Positions 9,373 to 20,279 of a DNA stretch of 64,000 bases are shown here, piece by piece (position 1 is the first letter of the stretch; each line of letters begins with the position of its first letter). Source of the stretch: Isoetes taiwanensis (taxonomy: Eukaryota > Streptophyta > Lycopodiopsida > Isoetales > Isoetaceae). Below the pieces are notes generated by a model that made no database searches, was not told where the DNA came from, and worked only from the letters and a program-made list of their open reading frames with translations. The position numbers and the translations under genes were made by a program. The stretch lies in NCBI GenBank assembly GCA_021234155.1, contig JAJEKV010000087.1:3281242-3345241 (forward strand). The letters run 5' to 3'.

Positions 9373-11502
9373 AACAAAGTTTAAAATGAAACGCACTAAT
9401 TTGCTCCAAACGCACTTCAAAAGGAATCTTTAAAAGATTCCCTAAAATTCCCCAAAAAGGGTCCATTTTCTCGGTATAGTTGTGACATGTGTGACAATTT
9501 GAATATTTTAGGCACCATTTTTGAGGGGGGATTTGAACTCAGCTTCCATTAAAAAAAATTTGATACCCTTTTTTGGCCCCCTAGTTTGCTTTGAGAAATA
9601 GTAACATTTTCAAGGACTAAAAAAAATAGACATTGAAAAAAAACAACAAGTCTACTAGAGTGCCAAAAAGGTATTATATTTAAAGTTTTTAAAATCATTA
9701 CAGGATTATGAACAAAATTGTAAAAAATTCAACATATTTTGACATTGTCTCACTGAAGCTCACTCTTGCCTTATATACATGCTCTTATTTGCTCTGCCGG
9801 CTCGCTATAGACTTCTGTATACCGAGACTTCTGTATAACCTTGACTTTTTCAAAATTTATAATGTATTTATTTTTTGTAGTCCATAGTTTCTTCCAAACA
9901 AATTTCTAGGTGGTATACATTCATACCACAATAGATAGTAATGTGTGGACATAGTACGCCAGATAGTTCACACGGTATAAATTTATACCGCAAGAGGACT
10001 CAAACGGTATATATTTATACCGCTCTCTCGGTATAAATTTATACTGCGAGAGCTCTCTCGGTATAAATTTATACTGGATTTATATATTTTTTATGTATAT
10101 ATAGTATATATATAGTATATAACAAAAATCAAAAAGTCAACTCTTGCCGTATAAATTTATACGGTAAGAGTTCTAGCGGTGTAAATTTATACCATTTTTT
10201 TTTACAGGTACAAACGCGAAACCCTCGCTGGCTTCCCTGGGGCAACCAAGTTAGTGAAAAAAAGTTGTCGGATCAGGTCCCGGTAAAAACATTAATATAT
10301 ATATACTATATATATATATAAAATATATATACACATATATAATATATACCGTGTCCTTGTGGAGTCATTCTTGCCCCCCAAAGGTTTTGCAACTTAATAT
10401 TGATGAAATAACACACTTAAGGGATAATTTTATACATTAATATTAGTTTTTTAGTTCAAAAAGTTCTAAATCGATTCTAAAATTTCTGAGCTTGTAATGC
10501 AATATTAGAGCATAAATTAGTCAAATCGTGTTGTTATTTTTACTTTTTTTACTCTACACACATGCTAACTTCACTTTAACAGCTTAAAAGTTGCTACTAA
10601 AAGCAAGAAACCCCAAAAAGAACCCCAAAATGTTACGGAGACACGAAAGTTCTAAGAAGGAAAGCACATGATTTGTCTAAAGGGGTGAATTACGATTTAG
10701 TAGCAACCCTCGAAGTTTACCTATTCATTTGCAAACAGACAGGAAAGGGCAAGACAGATAAACACTTTGCTGGTAAAGAAATGTGCAGTGACACCCACTG
10801 CTACAGATGACAAAATTGCGATGAAGATGCTCAACATTGACAAGGAGGATGACTATCTTCTGAGCATCACCACGCTATGGATTGGTTTGTGCAAGCCTAG
10901 AGACGTGTACTAATACATCTTCGAGAACAACAACGAAGGGCATGGAAGCACAAACCTTCATTACTTCAACTTTTGCTTCCTCGGTGTAAATTTTATACGA
11001 CATCCTCAACTGAAACTTCAGCTAATTGTGAAATATTGTGGATGTATTGGCGTCTGTAATACTATGTGATGCAAAAACAATGGTTTGTCATTCAAGCAGT
11101 TTGTTCAATTGGCTCTGGATGTGTTTTAAGGTCAACTAAGACGTTTAGCCAAAGCGGTTGTAAAATAAGAATTTTTTTTCTTCTATAACTGTCAACAAAA
11201 AAAATTTCAGGGACAAGGTACAAAAGCATTTAATTTTTTCATATGAATTTGCCCCATAATAAATCTTTGGCTTTCGTAGCAGTTCTTTTCCCCTCCAAAA
11301 TGTGATATTTTTTTTTTTTTTTGGTTTCCTCCATAACGTTAAACCTTCCTAAAATGTCTGTTTTCATGAGCCGTTTTGTAAATATTTGGACTAAAGATAA
11401 TAAAAGGATCCTTTTTAGGGGGATTTTAAAATTTTGTAAATTTTCAGAAGGAATCTTTCAAACGCACTTCTTAAATAAGTGCGTTTCATTTTAAACATTG
11501 TT
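9373..11502. mobile_element. Nested 2.1-kb non-autonomous DNA transposon with TAGT target duplication
   Basis: The left end, AACAAAGTTTAAAATGAAAC, and the inverted right end, AACAATGTTTAAAATGAAAC, agree at all but one position, and similarity continues inward (AAACGCACT, CTTCAAAAGGAATC, GATTCC). The 4-bp word TAGT directly flanks both sides (9369-9372 and 11503-11506), consistent with a target duplication. The first ~370 bp match, inverted, the terminal region at 21,540-21,912 that follows a transposon-protein C-terminus, so this looks like an internally deleted derivative of that family. No transposase is encoded. The interior holds GGTATAAATTTATACC palindromes and a short coding-like remnant near 10.8-10.9 kb. 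Confidence 0.7.
9973..10193. repeat. Cluster of six TATAAATTTATA palindromes
   Basis: The 18-bp palindrome CGGTATAAATTTATACCG or close variants occur at 9973, 10005, 10029, 10059, 10147 and 10177. One more variant is near 10,982. Spacing is irregular (24-88 bp). They lie inside the nested transposon. Confidence 0.75.
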
Positions 11503-11634
11503 TAGTTAGAATAGTTATTAATGTGTTCCAGCGGACAGTACCATTAATGTGTTCTAGCGGACAACCGACAGAATCCATTCGACACGCGTGCGATGTTGGC
11601 CGAAAGTGTGTTTAATATGTTCAAGCTTAATATG

Positions 11635-11640
11635 TATAAA
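11635..11640 (+). promoter_or_regulatory. TATA box of coiled-coil cassette 4
   Basis: TATAAA lies 94 bp before the ATG at 11729, similar to cassettes 1-3. Confidence 0.45.
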
Positions 11641-11728
11641 TTGAGGTCCTTGCATTGTGCTCCTTCCCACGGGTTAGAGTCTTTGCTCCTCACTTCTATA
11701 ATCTTAACGCCCCTCCCATTTGTCATCT

Positions 11729-12211
11729 ATGGCCTCCACATCCTCAACCACGATAAGGGAAAAACGCAAGAGGATAGAACTCCCTTCCGACATAGTGTTG
11801 GGTGTTCTAATGAAGAGGTTGAAGGAGCAAGATGATCTTCTAAAGGAAAACGCCAAGCTACAATTCAGCGTAAAGAAGAAGAGAATGAATTCAACCTTCT
11901 CATGCTTCAGAGCCGTGAGAGGCAAATCAGCGGTTGAATAGAAGGTCGGACAGATGACATGCCCCAACAACCGCAGACCGAGGTGGTTATGACGGGCAAC
12001 GCAGGATGCTAATTCAGCGTAAGAACGCGTTGTGCTATTGGGACGGGAGCGGGACATGTACAAAGAGATGGTGGACGATTGGAGGAACGTTTGGATAGGG
12101 TGATTGCTCGCTTGAGGGGAAGAGATGAAGATGAAGACGAGGACGAGGGACCCTGAGCTGATGATGATGATGAAGATAATGAAGAAGAGCTCGCGACCGG
12201 AGCAACAATGA
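11729..12211 (+). pseudogene. Small coiled-coil protein, cassette 4
   Basis: MASTSSTTIREKRKRIELP leads into DIVLGVLMKRLKEQDD then LLKENAKLQ, a clear amphipathic coiled-coil with the same MKR(F/L)KE core as cassettes 1 and 2. A shifted frame continues as RKEEENEFNLLMLQSRE. Near the end, an acidic run of D/E residues (about 12,125-12,190) precedes the presumed stop; the exact end is uncertain because of frame changes. It lies just right of the nested 2.1-kb transposon, which probably inserted between cassettes 3 and 4. Confidence 0.45.
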
Positions 12212-12545
12212 GTCGTTGTATTTTGTTTTTCAATGTAACATCTTTCACAACTTTAATCAAAAGTAACCCTTTTTATTATTATCTTGTAAAGCTTCACACG
12301 ACGGGAAGCCACATAAATGCAAGCAATAGCTTAACTCGCTCATTAATGGTTGTATGATACAAACAAGATCACACGCCGCTAAGGGGCCAGTGCAAACAAG
12401 GTTGGAGGCAAGTACTTAGCGCCGGTGAACATGCTACACATTACAAGTATACTTTACCGATTCGTTTGTCTCTTAGATCTCCACCGCAAGGCGATGCTAG
12501 TGGGGCCCTAGAATTTTGCCAAGCAACTTTCCGTTTCTTCAAAGA
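12212..12545. other. Intergenic stretch between convergent genes
   Basis: No ORF. It holds two GATCACACG-type half-repeats (CACACGACGGG near 12,295 and GATCACACGCCGC near 12,366). It separates plus-strand cassette 4 from the 3' end of the minus-strand transposon-type gene. Confidence 0.5.
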
Positions 12546-15060
12546 TTATGCCAATGGTGTTTTTACGACGGGTTGCTCCTTAAAGTTTACCTTCTTGTCG
12601 TATTTAGCCATCGCCCCTTCTATAAAACCCTCGTCATCATGTCTTAGAGGGTTGGTTCCCACATTTCCACCCCTCTTTGAGTGTTACGATGAAAGGCTAT
12701 TTTAGCTTGTTTATGCGACTTCTCCATGCCTTGTGCACTCCACAATCGCTAAGCTTCCATACTTCCTAAAAACCAAGGTGCATGAGCCCAAAAAGATGTG
12801 CAAGTAGTGCGTGACTTCACTCTCTCCCCATGCGTCTATGAAAGCTTTAATAAATTTGTTATTCGCTTTGCACGAACATTTCTCGCATCTTCTCTTGTGA
12901 GGTCCATTCTCTCCGGAATGTATGGGAACAATTGGACAATGCATCCCATGCTTTTTTTTTCCTCAATGCCGAACTTAACGCCATCTGTCAGGCGGTCCCC
13001 GCCCGCATCAACCAGCAATTTTCCAAATTCATAGACCTTTTCTCCCATCCGGTTTCCGCTTGAGCCTCTCTATGATTCTTTATGAAGCGTCGAAGCTTTC
13101 ACCCTCCAATTGACACCTTACGAGGCACACTTGTTCTTCCTGCCCGTTTCTCATCGAGCTCTAATCTTACATTGCCACCATGCAAACCTGCTTCTGATAG
13201 AACATGTTCAACTCTATGAATTCCTTCCTCTCTTCTCTTCTTGTCTGAAATGTTCCACACTAATCTGCTGACTCAAAAATATCATCTTGTCGATGATTCT
13301 CACAAAGCCGTAAGGAAAAGTGTGATATGAACCCTCTCTAATAGAATGGGGAAAATGCCATGGAACTTGGGATCTTCTTCTCCTCTATTAGGAGCATTTG
13401 CTTGGTTAAGGGACAAGGTTGAAACAGTCTTCCCAGTACTTGACTTCCTTGCATGATTGCAATGCAGACAACTTTTGCATGTTCCTTGTCCTCCTCCACT
13501 TATGTTGTACATTGCTTTTGCTTTTAAATCAGGACGCCAAGTGAAAAATTACTTTGTAAGATCCATAGTGATCTACTTGCAATTTTTCCCTCCCTCGAAT
13601 CTAGATATTAGACTTGGGATGTCGGTTTGATTGAACACCCATTTCAATACCCTCGTGGGTTTCTTTTTTCTCGAACTTTAAAGAGACCTAACCACCGTGT
13701 GTCATCTTCAGATTGACATGAGAACCATTTTTCCAAGACGCTTCTTCTCCTCGTCCGGTCACCTCTACATCTTTTTTTATTATTCTTGTTGCTCTTTGAT
13801 TTAGCATGTGCAATTGCATTCTCAATTGCTCTATTCATGATGACAACGGATACCCTCTCATACTTCTCAAACTTGGTCGGTTCCATTTCATCCAATTTTA
13901 TGCAAACTTCAATCTCACCATTAGTTTCTCGCGAATGTTAAGTCATAATATTTGACAAGGAATTGTAAGAGAGTAACCGTGTCAACCCAAAGATTATTAT
14001 GTTCATTCATTCCAACTATATCACAACAATCCTTGCCATTCTTATCTTTTTTTATGGCTATGGCGGGACCAAAGACATTCAACATGGTGCATCTCTCCTA
14101 ATATGGCATACACCATCTTTGTCCTAGTAACCCTTTGTATTCTCGACAATTTGTGGACGTGGAGTTTAATACTTTTTGTGCCCATTCTTTTCAACGCCGC
14201 GTGGAATGGCTTGAATAGAGAACGGTAATCAAGCCTACCGATGCCTACATCATCACAAAACAACATGCATATCCGCAGCTTCTAACTTTTGTAGATCTCC
14301 CCTAGTACCATTTCCAATACCATCTTCTTTGAGAGGAGAGTTGTAGGGTCGACAAATCATGTCCACTATCTCCCTGCTCGTCGCTAGGTTCTTCACCACG
14401 TAACCAAGATTGCTTCTAGTTTCCTGATCTTAACCTGCCTTTGCTAGTGTTGTAAACGGACCTTTGTGGCGTGACCTCAACGTCTGAATGCACCTGATCC
14501 AAACTTCAGTTCCTCTATCGGTCGATAATGCTTCTTCCTTTCTCAAGCCAAGGGTATTTTCTTCAAATTCTTTAACCTATATTGAAGCCCAAAGTTTGCT
14601 CTTTTCGCTCTTGGATCTTTTTCTTGCGGCTGCCCTATCACCAATTTGACTTGTCCACTTCAGATCTCAAAGAAGTTTCCCTCCCCCAAGCCGTCATTCC
14701 TTTCCTTCATCACAGTGGAGTAATGAAGCGAGAGAAAAAATTTCTTTGGTTTAAGTTATAATTCTCTTGTGACAATCGGAAGGCTCATCTCAAGGAATCA
14801 GATTCGATTAGAATGCCTTCATCCCTCTCTCAATCTCTCACAATATCCCAAGAGGCCGTGAGAGTTACCATCACCACAAAATCGGACTAAACTTGAAACG
14901 TCCCAAATGACGGTTTCTTGCCACTCAACGGATCCAATGGATATAAACGACCATCCGCCCGGATGTCGACACTTTTGAGCACGGCAAGACGCAACATGTC
15001 GAGGTCTAAGTTCTTATTTTTAGACCTCCTTTTTTGCGATTGAAGACCGGAGCATATTCC
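12546..15060 (-). pseudogene. Broken transposon-type gene on the minus strand of the block
   Basis: Reading leftwards from about 15,060, coding text passes through several frames. It includes LDMLRLAVLKSVDIRADGRL and PLDPLSGKKPSFGTF near the start, then EIVDMICRPYN. A Cys/His patch (GTCKSCLHCNHARKS), SLNQANAPNRGEEDPKFHGI, WEKVYEFGKLLVDAG and VTHYLHIFLGS follow. The text ends FHRNTQRGGNVG, then FKEQPVVKTPLA and TAA at 12,546-12,548. I recall the CKSC...LNQAN...PKFH and HYLHIF...HRNTQRGG blocks from repeated hypothetical proteins of transposon character in ferns and invertebrates; I cannot name the family. It is the best candidate for a mobility gene of the 2.0-17.7 kb block. At least four frame breaks are evident. 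Confidence 0.5.
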
Positions 15061-15124
15061 CCGAAGTCGGTTGGATCCTTATCCACACATCATTTGGAGC
15101 TTCCATACCGCTGTGTATCGTGAC

Positions 15125-15728
15125 GGCAGTAGCGAAATGAATGTGTACAATTTGTATGCCCCAAAGCACAATTAAGCCGTTTGAGGCTTAGTCCCATTAC
15201 TAACCTCTTTTTTTGAAATTTGCAACGCATATGGAAATCGAAAAGTCCATTCTCCTACAATCCATGCTTTTATATACAAAAGCAAATTCAAAATTCAATT
15301 GTAGGGGGCGGGAAGCCCTATTGGGATGAAGTAAAGATCCCGTTAGCATTTAACTTTTAAGGCTTAATCGCTAGAACCTCCAAACGAAAATCTAATACAA
15401 AGCTTCAACCTACACATTCAAATTTTGAAATGTAGAAGGCGGGAATGGACTCTAAATGAAAATAGGGCAAGACAAGAATCAGGATGCGCATGATTGGTAT
15501 CTGACAAACCAAGAGACACCGTCATGAGTTGCCGGTATGCTATAATGCAAGTGGCTTTTTAGAAGCGCCACGTGTTGCGTCAATCTGTCTGACAACCAAC
15601 AGAATTAAATACATATGGCGCCATAGATATGCGATTCCCCTTATTTCGGGAGAATATTCCAAGCAAATCTGACGGGAAAAAAGGGGCGTAAATATGACGT
15701 GGAATGGGCGATAGGGAGGCCATTTTAG
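15125..15728 (-). repeat. Truncated internal copy of the block's right-end sequence
   Basis: This segment matches about 17,145-17,700 in direct orientation. Shared words include GAAATTTGCAACG, CCATTCTCCTACAATCCATG, GACACCGTCATGAGTTGCCG and AATATTCCAAGCAAATCTG. The match ends at AGGCCATTTT (15,717-15,726), just before the bases that complete the 32-bp terminal repeat. It is therefore a terminus lacking its outermost ~25 bp. Confidence 0.7.
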
Positions 15729-17144
15729 TTCATAAAACATAATATAACTTGGAATGATAGATATTTTATATGCAAATGGGAGACTATTGATGAGGGACTT
15801 GTGTTTAATTTTAATTTGACAACAAAATAAGAAAGTGGATCACATGATGCGAATTTACTGTGTTCCATTTTTGTTGCATATGTACTATTCGCTTGGTGTG
15901 ATCCTTGAAAAATAATATGCTCTTTGAAAAGGGATAATGACTTATGTACTTAAGAGTGGTAACACATGTACAGTAAAAAAAAAGTTAGGTATTCAAATGG
16001 AATTAGAAGCAAAAACTTTTACATTCAAAATTTTTATGGCCGTATGGCTTTACATCATTTTGTAAAATTTAAATGCCCTGAGGCTTCAACTATTCACAAC
16101 AAAAAAGCCCGGAGGCTTGGGTCATATGGTAAGAAGCCGGAGGCAAGCGGAGGCTAAGAACAAAAAAAAAATAAGAGGTGCTCTCGCCCTAACAAATTTC
16201 ATTCATCCGCTTCACCATCAAAAAAAAAAAAAAAAATAAGAAATAACCGTTAGTTGAATGCTTAAGAAAAGAAAGAAAACATGCATGTACCATGAACTAA
16301 CGCCATGAGCTCCTCGAAGTCAGCGGATTCGTCTTTCAACTTCTTCATCTTCTTCATCATCTTTTTTCTTCTTCTCCGCTCGGTGAGACCACTCATTTTC
16401 TCAAGAATCTCCTATCCAGCCTTCAAGAACACCTGTGATGAACTCCTCGCTCGAAATTTCCTCCGATTCCTCATTCTCTCGATTCCCTCAAAGGAATCGA
16501 GGAATCGAGGCATTCAGAAAGCAAGAACCGTGGCAGGGAGGGAATCAAGGAGGGAACACCTCTTCCAGCCGTAATAGGGTTTCTTAGAGGACACCTCGGC
16601 TCTTCCAGTAGCTGATCTCTTCATGGCGATGGACTAGAGAAATTGGACCGGAGGATCTAGCTAAGATTGGGCGGAGATTGGGGAGAATGGGTGCCAATCT
16701 AGGCTGGAATAGATATAGGCTGGATTAGACGTGAAAATCGTAGGAATGATTCGTATTCCAGTCCTATCAACCATCATTACATGCCATTATGTGCATATCT
16801 CGAAATTTGAGTCATATCTAATATCTTCCTTTTTTAACCTTATACCTAAATATCCAATATCTTCCTTTTTTAACCTTATTCCTACATATCCAATATCTTC
16901 CTTTTTAACCTTATTCCTAAACCTATATGATTTGAGTTTAACCCTGAAAATGAACACCCATATAATTGAATTTAACATACTATTTAATACCAAGATGCTA
17001 CGCCACACTATGTCGATAATTGGGATTTAAAAAAACACTCCAAACCCTCCTCGAGAAAACCACGTAAGTGCCGACCTCACTTGTGTTTAAGTTTAATTTG
17101 ACAACAAGCAACTTCCATATCGTGTAGATCGCGACTACTTGAAA
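15729..17144. other. Stretch between the two right-end copies
   Basis: It contains a GGATCACATGATGCGAAT / ATTCGCTTGGTGTGATCC inverted repeat (15,837-15,904). On the minus strand at about 16,310-16,626 is a possible gene fragment starting MKRSATGRAEVSSKKPYYGW and later KKMMKKMKKLKDESADFEEL in another frame. A ~30-bp unit containing CCAATATCTTCCTTTTT is tandemly repeated about three times at 16,818-16,920. No gene is recognised. Confidence 0.4.
15837..15904. repeat. GGATCACATGATGCG inverted repeat
   Basis: The left arm GGATCACATGATGCGAAT and right arm ATTCGCTTGGTGTGATCC pair along about 18 bp with few mismatches. This is the cleanest member of the GATCACAC family in the block. Confidence 0.65.
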
Positions 17145-17690
17145 TCAAGGTGTGGTATTTTTATGCCCCAACACAATTCGCTCGCGTGTGAGCCTAACGT
17201 CCGTACTAACTTCGCTTTTGAAATTTGCAACGTGCATATGGAAATCGAAAAGTCCATTCTCCTACAATCCATGCTTTTATACATTAAGCAAATTCAAATT
17301 TCGAATTGTAGGGGCGGGAAGCCTCAGATTAGGATGAAGTGAAGATCGGTTAGGGCGCAGCCGCAGCGCCTCGAAATGAAAGTCTGATCTGATACAAAGC
17401 TTCAACCTACACATTCAAATTTTGAAATGTAGAAGGCGGTGATGCGCACGCTTACCAAGAGACACCGTCATGAGTTGCCGGTATGCTATAATGCAAGTGG
17501 CATTTTAGAAGCCTTAACGCGTGTTGCATCGTCCATCCGACAACCAATGTAATTAAATACATATGGCCATGAATGTGCAATCCCCTTATTAGGAAGAATA
17601 TTCCAAGCAAATCTGTAATTATGAGAGTTTGGTATCCTAGGTGGCATGGGAAAAAGGGAGCGGAAATATGACGTGGAATGGCTGATAGGA
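17145..17690 (-). repeat. Right subterminal region of the inverted-repeat block
   Basis: This is the complete copy of the segment duplicated at 15,125-15,728 and leads directly into the right 32-bp repeat. No gene is seen in it. Confidence 0.6.
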
Positions 17691-17722
17691 GGCCATTTTC
17701 AGACCCCAAATCCGCCCTAATG
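17691..17722 (-). repeat. Right terminal inverted repeat (32 bp)
   Basis: Exact reverse complement of 2003-2034; ends CCGCCCTAATG at 17,722. The flanking sequence to the right is coding-like on the minus strand. Confidence 0.8.
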
Positions 17723-18500
17723 CCGTTTCATGCCAGCCTCTTCCTCTTCAGGTCCTGAAACCAATTGAGCCTCAGCAATAGTATCCTTGCCAGAGGGCAC
17801 TTCCATGATTGTTTGGACTTGTTTTCCTGTCACTCTATTGACACTAGATGCATCCTTGCTAGCTTTGTTATCACCAATATGGCCATTGCATTTGCACTCA
17901 TTTGTACTCTTAGTCACTAACTTGTTGGAAGGCTCATCCTCTGAACTCTTTTGTTGAAAACTACTGCCAGACTTTTTAGTGCCGTCTGAAACAACTTGGC
18001 TATTAGCTGCCTTTTTTCTAAGGGTGTTAAAAAAATCACTTCTATTTTGCACATGAATTTAAGGTCGTTTGCCCTTTGAAATTTCATTCTCTTTAGATCG
18101 GGTCACCCCTCCATCAGCCCCCATGGTATGTCCAAGACTTCTGTCAACAATCAATTGCCTTCCATTGCCTGCCATCATGTTCCTAGAATTGCCATTCCCC
18201 GTCCTTTGTGCACTAAACCGGAGGAGGAGATGTAGTATCTGCTTTGGGTGCCAGAACCACACTTTCTCGACTAGTTTTGAGCACAAGCAGCTTCCCCTGC
18301 GTGACCTTGGTATTTTCTGGTCTAGGTGATGCTTGGGTCCTGTAAGATGGACTCTGAATTTGAGTAGGCTTTGGTATGCTGGAACATCAACTGTTCTGGT
18401 TGGTTTATTGGGCTTCAGCTTTTCCCATGAGTTTGAACTCTACAAATCCAGAAAGTTACTTATTAATACACTTAGTTTCAGTACTGCTACTCATGTCACC
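17723..18500 (-). pseudogene. Host-like exon cut by the inverted-repeat block
   Basis: Reading leftwards, the minus strand gives SPSYRTQASPRPENTKVTQG, KLLVLKTSRESVVLAPKAD and, after a one-base slip near 18,220, SAQRTGNGNSRNMMAGNGRQ. It continues through a TAA near 18,060 to QNRSDFFNTLRKK and a polar stretch ending GPEEEEAG exactly at the transposon edge. The order GKLLVLK...SP...RSDFFN(L/T)xRKK...EEEEA resembles a plant-wide uncharacterised protein family I recall, in which EEEAF is followed by LRSLGWEE. That downstream part is absent here, as if the block inserted in this exon. The TAA and the frameshift show the copy is no longer functional. Confidence 0.45.
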
Positions 18501-20279
18501 ATACAGAATAAATAATTGTCAACTTATGTGGATCAAAGTCTTTTTTTCAAGTTCTCAATATATGACGACACTAGATGGAAGTTGTAAGAGCTCCTCTGTG
18601 TCTATTGATGATGCTTCATATCAATGCACGGCCCATAGAACATCCATTGAAGGTCTTACAAAAGCACTGAGAATAATGAACCTTCCATAGTAACTCTAAC
18701 AATGAAAAGTAGCAAACCATGGGCTTTGGAAAGGAGGGGGTGATTGGTATCAATTGCCGAGATTGTTTGAGGGCCAGCTCCTCCAAGCGTTGTGCTTCTG
18801 TGACTGTCTGCGGAAACAAGCATGACGGTAAAAATCTTACAATGCTAGAACCATTATTCACACTTTCTTAAGATCTTACAAGTACATGAGCTGATGAGCT
18901 TATGAAACATTTATAACCATAGATATCATGCAAAATATAACTGTTGTTTGGTCATGCCATAGAAATGTGAAAGACACATCTCACATGCAAAATATAACTG
19001 GTGTTTGGTGCTGTGTAAGAATATATGTGCAGAGTATACAATAAAGAGATACAGAATTGCGAACCTCTACTATGATGTCTCTAACGGCAGCTATATCTGG
19101 AGAAAGAGGCCCTTCTGAACAAGCAACAGGGAACACATATGAAATCCTCCCAATTTCACGGAATGCGCAAGAAAATACAGAAGTTTCACACCTTCATATG
19201 CTATCATTTTTGCAAGGAGGTATTTCTGCAAGAGGGGTATCTCTGTAGCAATAATTCTCTCTTAAAAGCTGGATAAACAATGCATTTTATTTGTTACCTT
19301 TATGTACATATTTGAGCTATAAAACATGTTTGTAGCTTGAATAAGGTTGAACCTACTTAGCTCTTCTGGAGGCAAGATGGTGATGCGACTTCACAAAGTC
19401 CTTCTAGCATACAAAGTCCATACTTATAACATGCTTTTCTCAGGTGTGGATGGATAAAGCAGCTGATGAAAGGAAGCTGCTTGTTAGCTTTGGTTGATTT
19501 AAGGCTGCACATGACAGGCATCTTGAAAAGACTATGGACCTGCATCTTTAATGAGGGCTGGAACTCAAAAGAAATTGGCACTAAAGCTGGTCTACTATGA
19601 TGTCTCTAAATTACTTCAGCCATGTATGGCCCAAATGTGGCAGTCAGAAAGAACTGGCATGCAGGTAATTTGCCTTCAAAAGAGGGCAATAATACTGAGG
19701 CACTGTCAGAATTATATGGAGCTGATATGGCATCAAGCAAAACATGCAGCACTAGAAGCAAGTGCTCATTTCAAATTGTTGGATGTCCACAAACACCAGA
19801 TCATGAATTAAAACTGATATCTGATGGTAAGTGCTGGATTTATTCTCTGCTTAAATCTTGAAGCTAGCTTGTCTATAATAAAAAGCAGGCTGTTTCTTTT
19901 GTCTTGGCAAGACAATCATTTAAGGCAATTGTTCTACTCTGATAGGAGACACTAAAGATGGATTTGGTTTGCTTAAGACTCATCTTAATCAATGATAATG
20001 GGACCATATATCTTTTACATCAAGGAATAGCACTTAGGTCCTATGCTATCATGGTCAACGACGAGATTGAATCTGTGGAACTTTTCCACTCCTAAATTCT
20101 TCACCTTCATAATTTTGGTTCACTTAACAAGATGGAAATATTACAAAAAAGCAATGAAATAAAACCATAGCAAAATATCAATATCTTTATAAATAACATT
20201 CTATTTTGTTCTTAAAATCACATTTGGAGGTAAATAACCATTTGCACTTCTTCTGTAGATCATGCAAGTTCAACAATGC
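18501..20279. other. Gene-poor region with two possible exons
   Basis: On the minus strand near 18,690-18,810 is an exon-like TVTEAQRLEELALKQSRQLI. On the plus strand, about 19,622-19,826, is NLPSKEGNNTEALSELYGAD and CSFQIVGCPQTPDHELKLIS, followed by a good donor (GATG|GTAAGTGC). Neither is recognised and no full gene model can be built. The rest shows no coding signal. Confidence 0.3.

Larger units (their letters stand above)
2003..17722. mobile_element. 15.7-kb inverted-repeat-bounded block carrying H3-like and other cargo genes
   Basis: The block is delimited by a perfect 32-bp inverted repeat (2003-2034 and 17691-17722). Inside are plus-strand cargo (a weak ORF A-like region, a histone-H3-like gene, an ORF C-like gene and four small coiled-coil cassettes), a minus-strand transposon-type gene (12.5-15.1 kb), dispersed GATCACACGACG inverted repeats, and a nested 2.1-kb transposon. 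The last ~0.6 kb also occurs as a truncated direct copy at about 15.1-15.7 kb. I found no convincing target-site duplication. TAGGG at the ends would fit a hAT-like terminus, but the expected 8-bp duplication is absent. It could be one large DNA transposon with passengers or several nested insertions. Gene fragments are heavily frameshifted, so it is probably inactive. Confidence 0.55.

Noticed and set aside
2003-17722. Endogenous giant virus (histone gene, hairpins between genes, inverted ends).
   Set aside because: No capsid, DNA polymerase B, packaging ATPase or other hallmark gene is recognisable, the promoters are plant-like TATA boxes, and the better-preserved H3 copy is in a retrotransposon.
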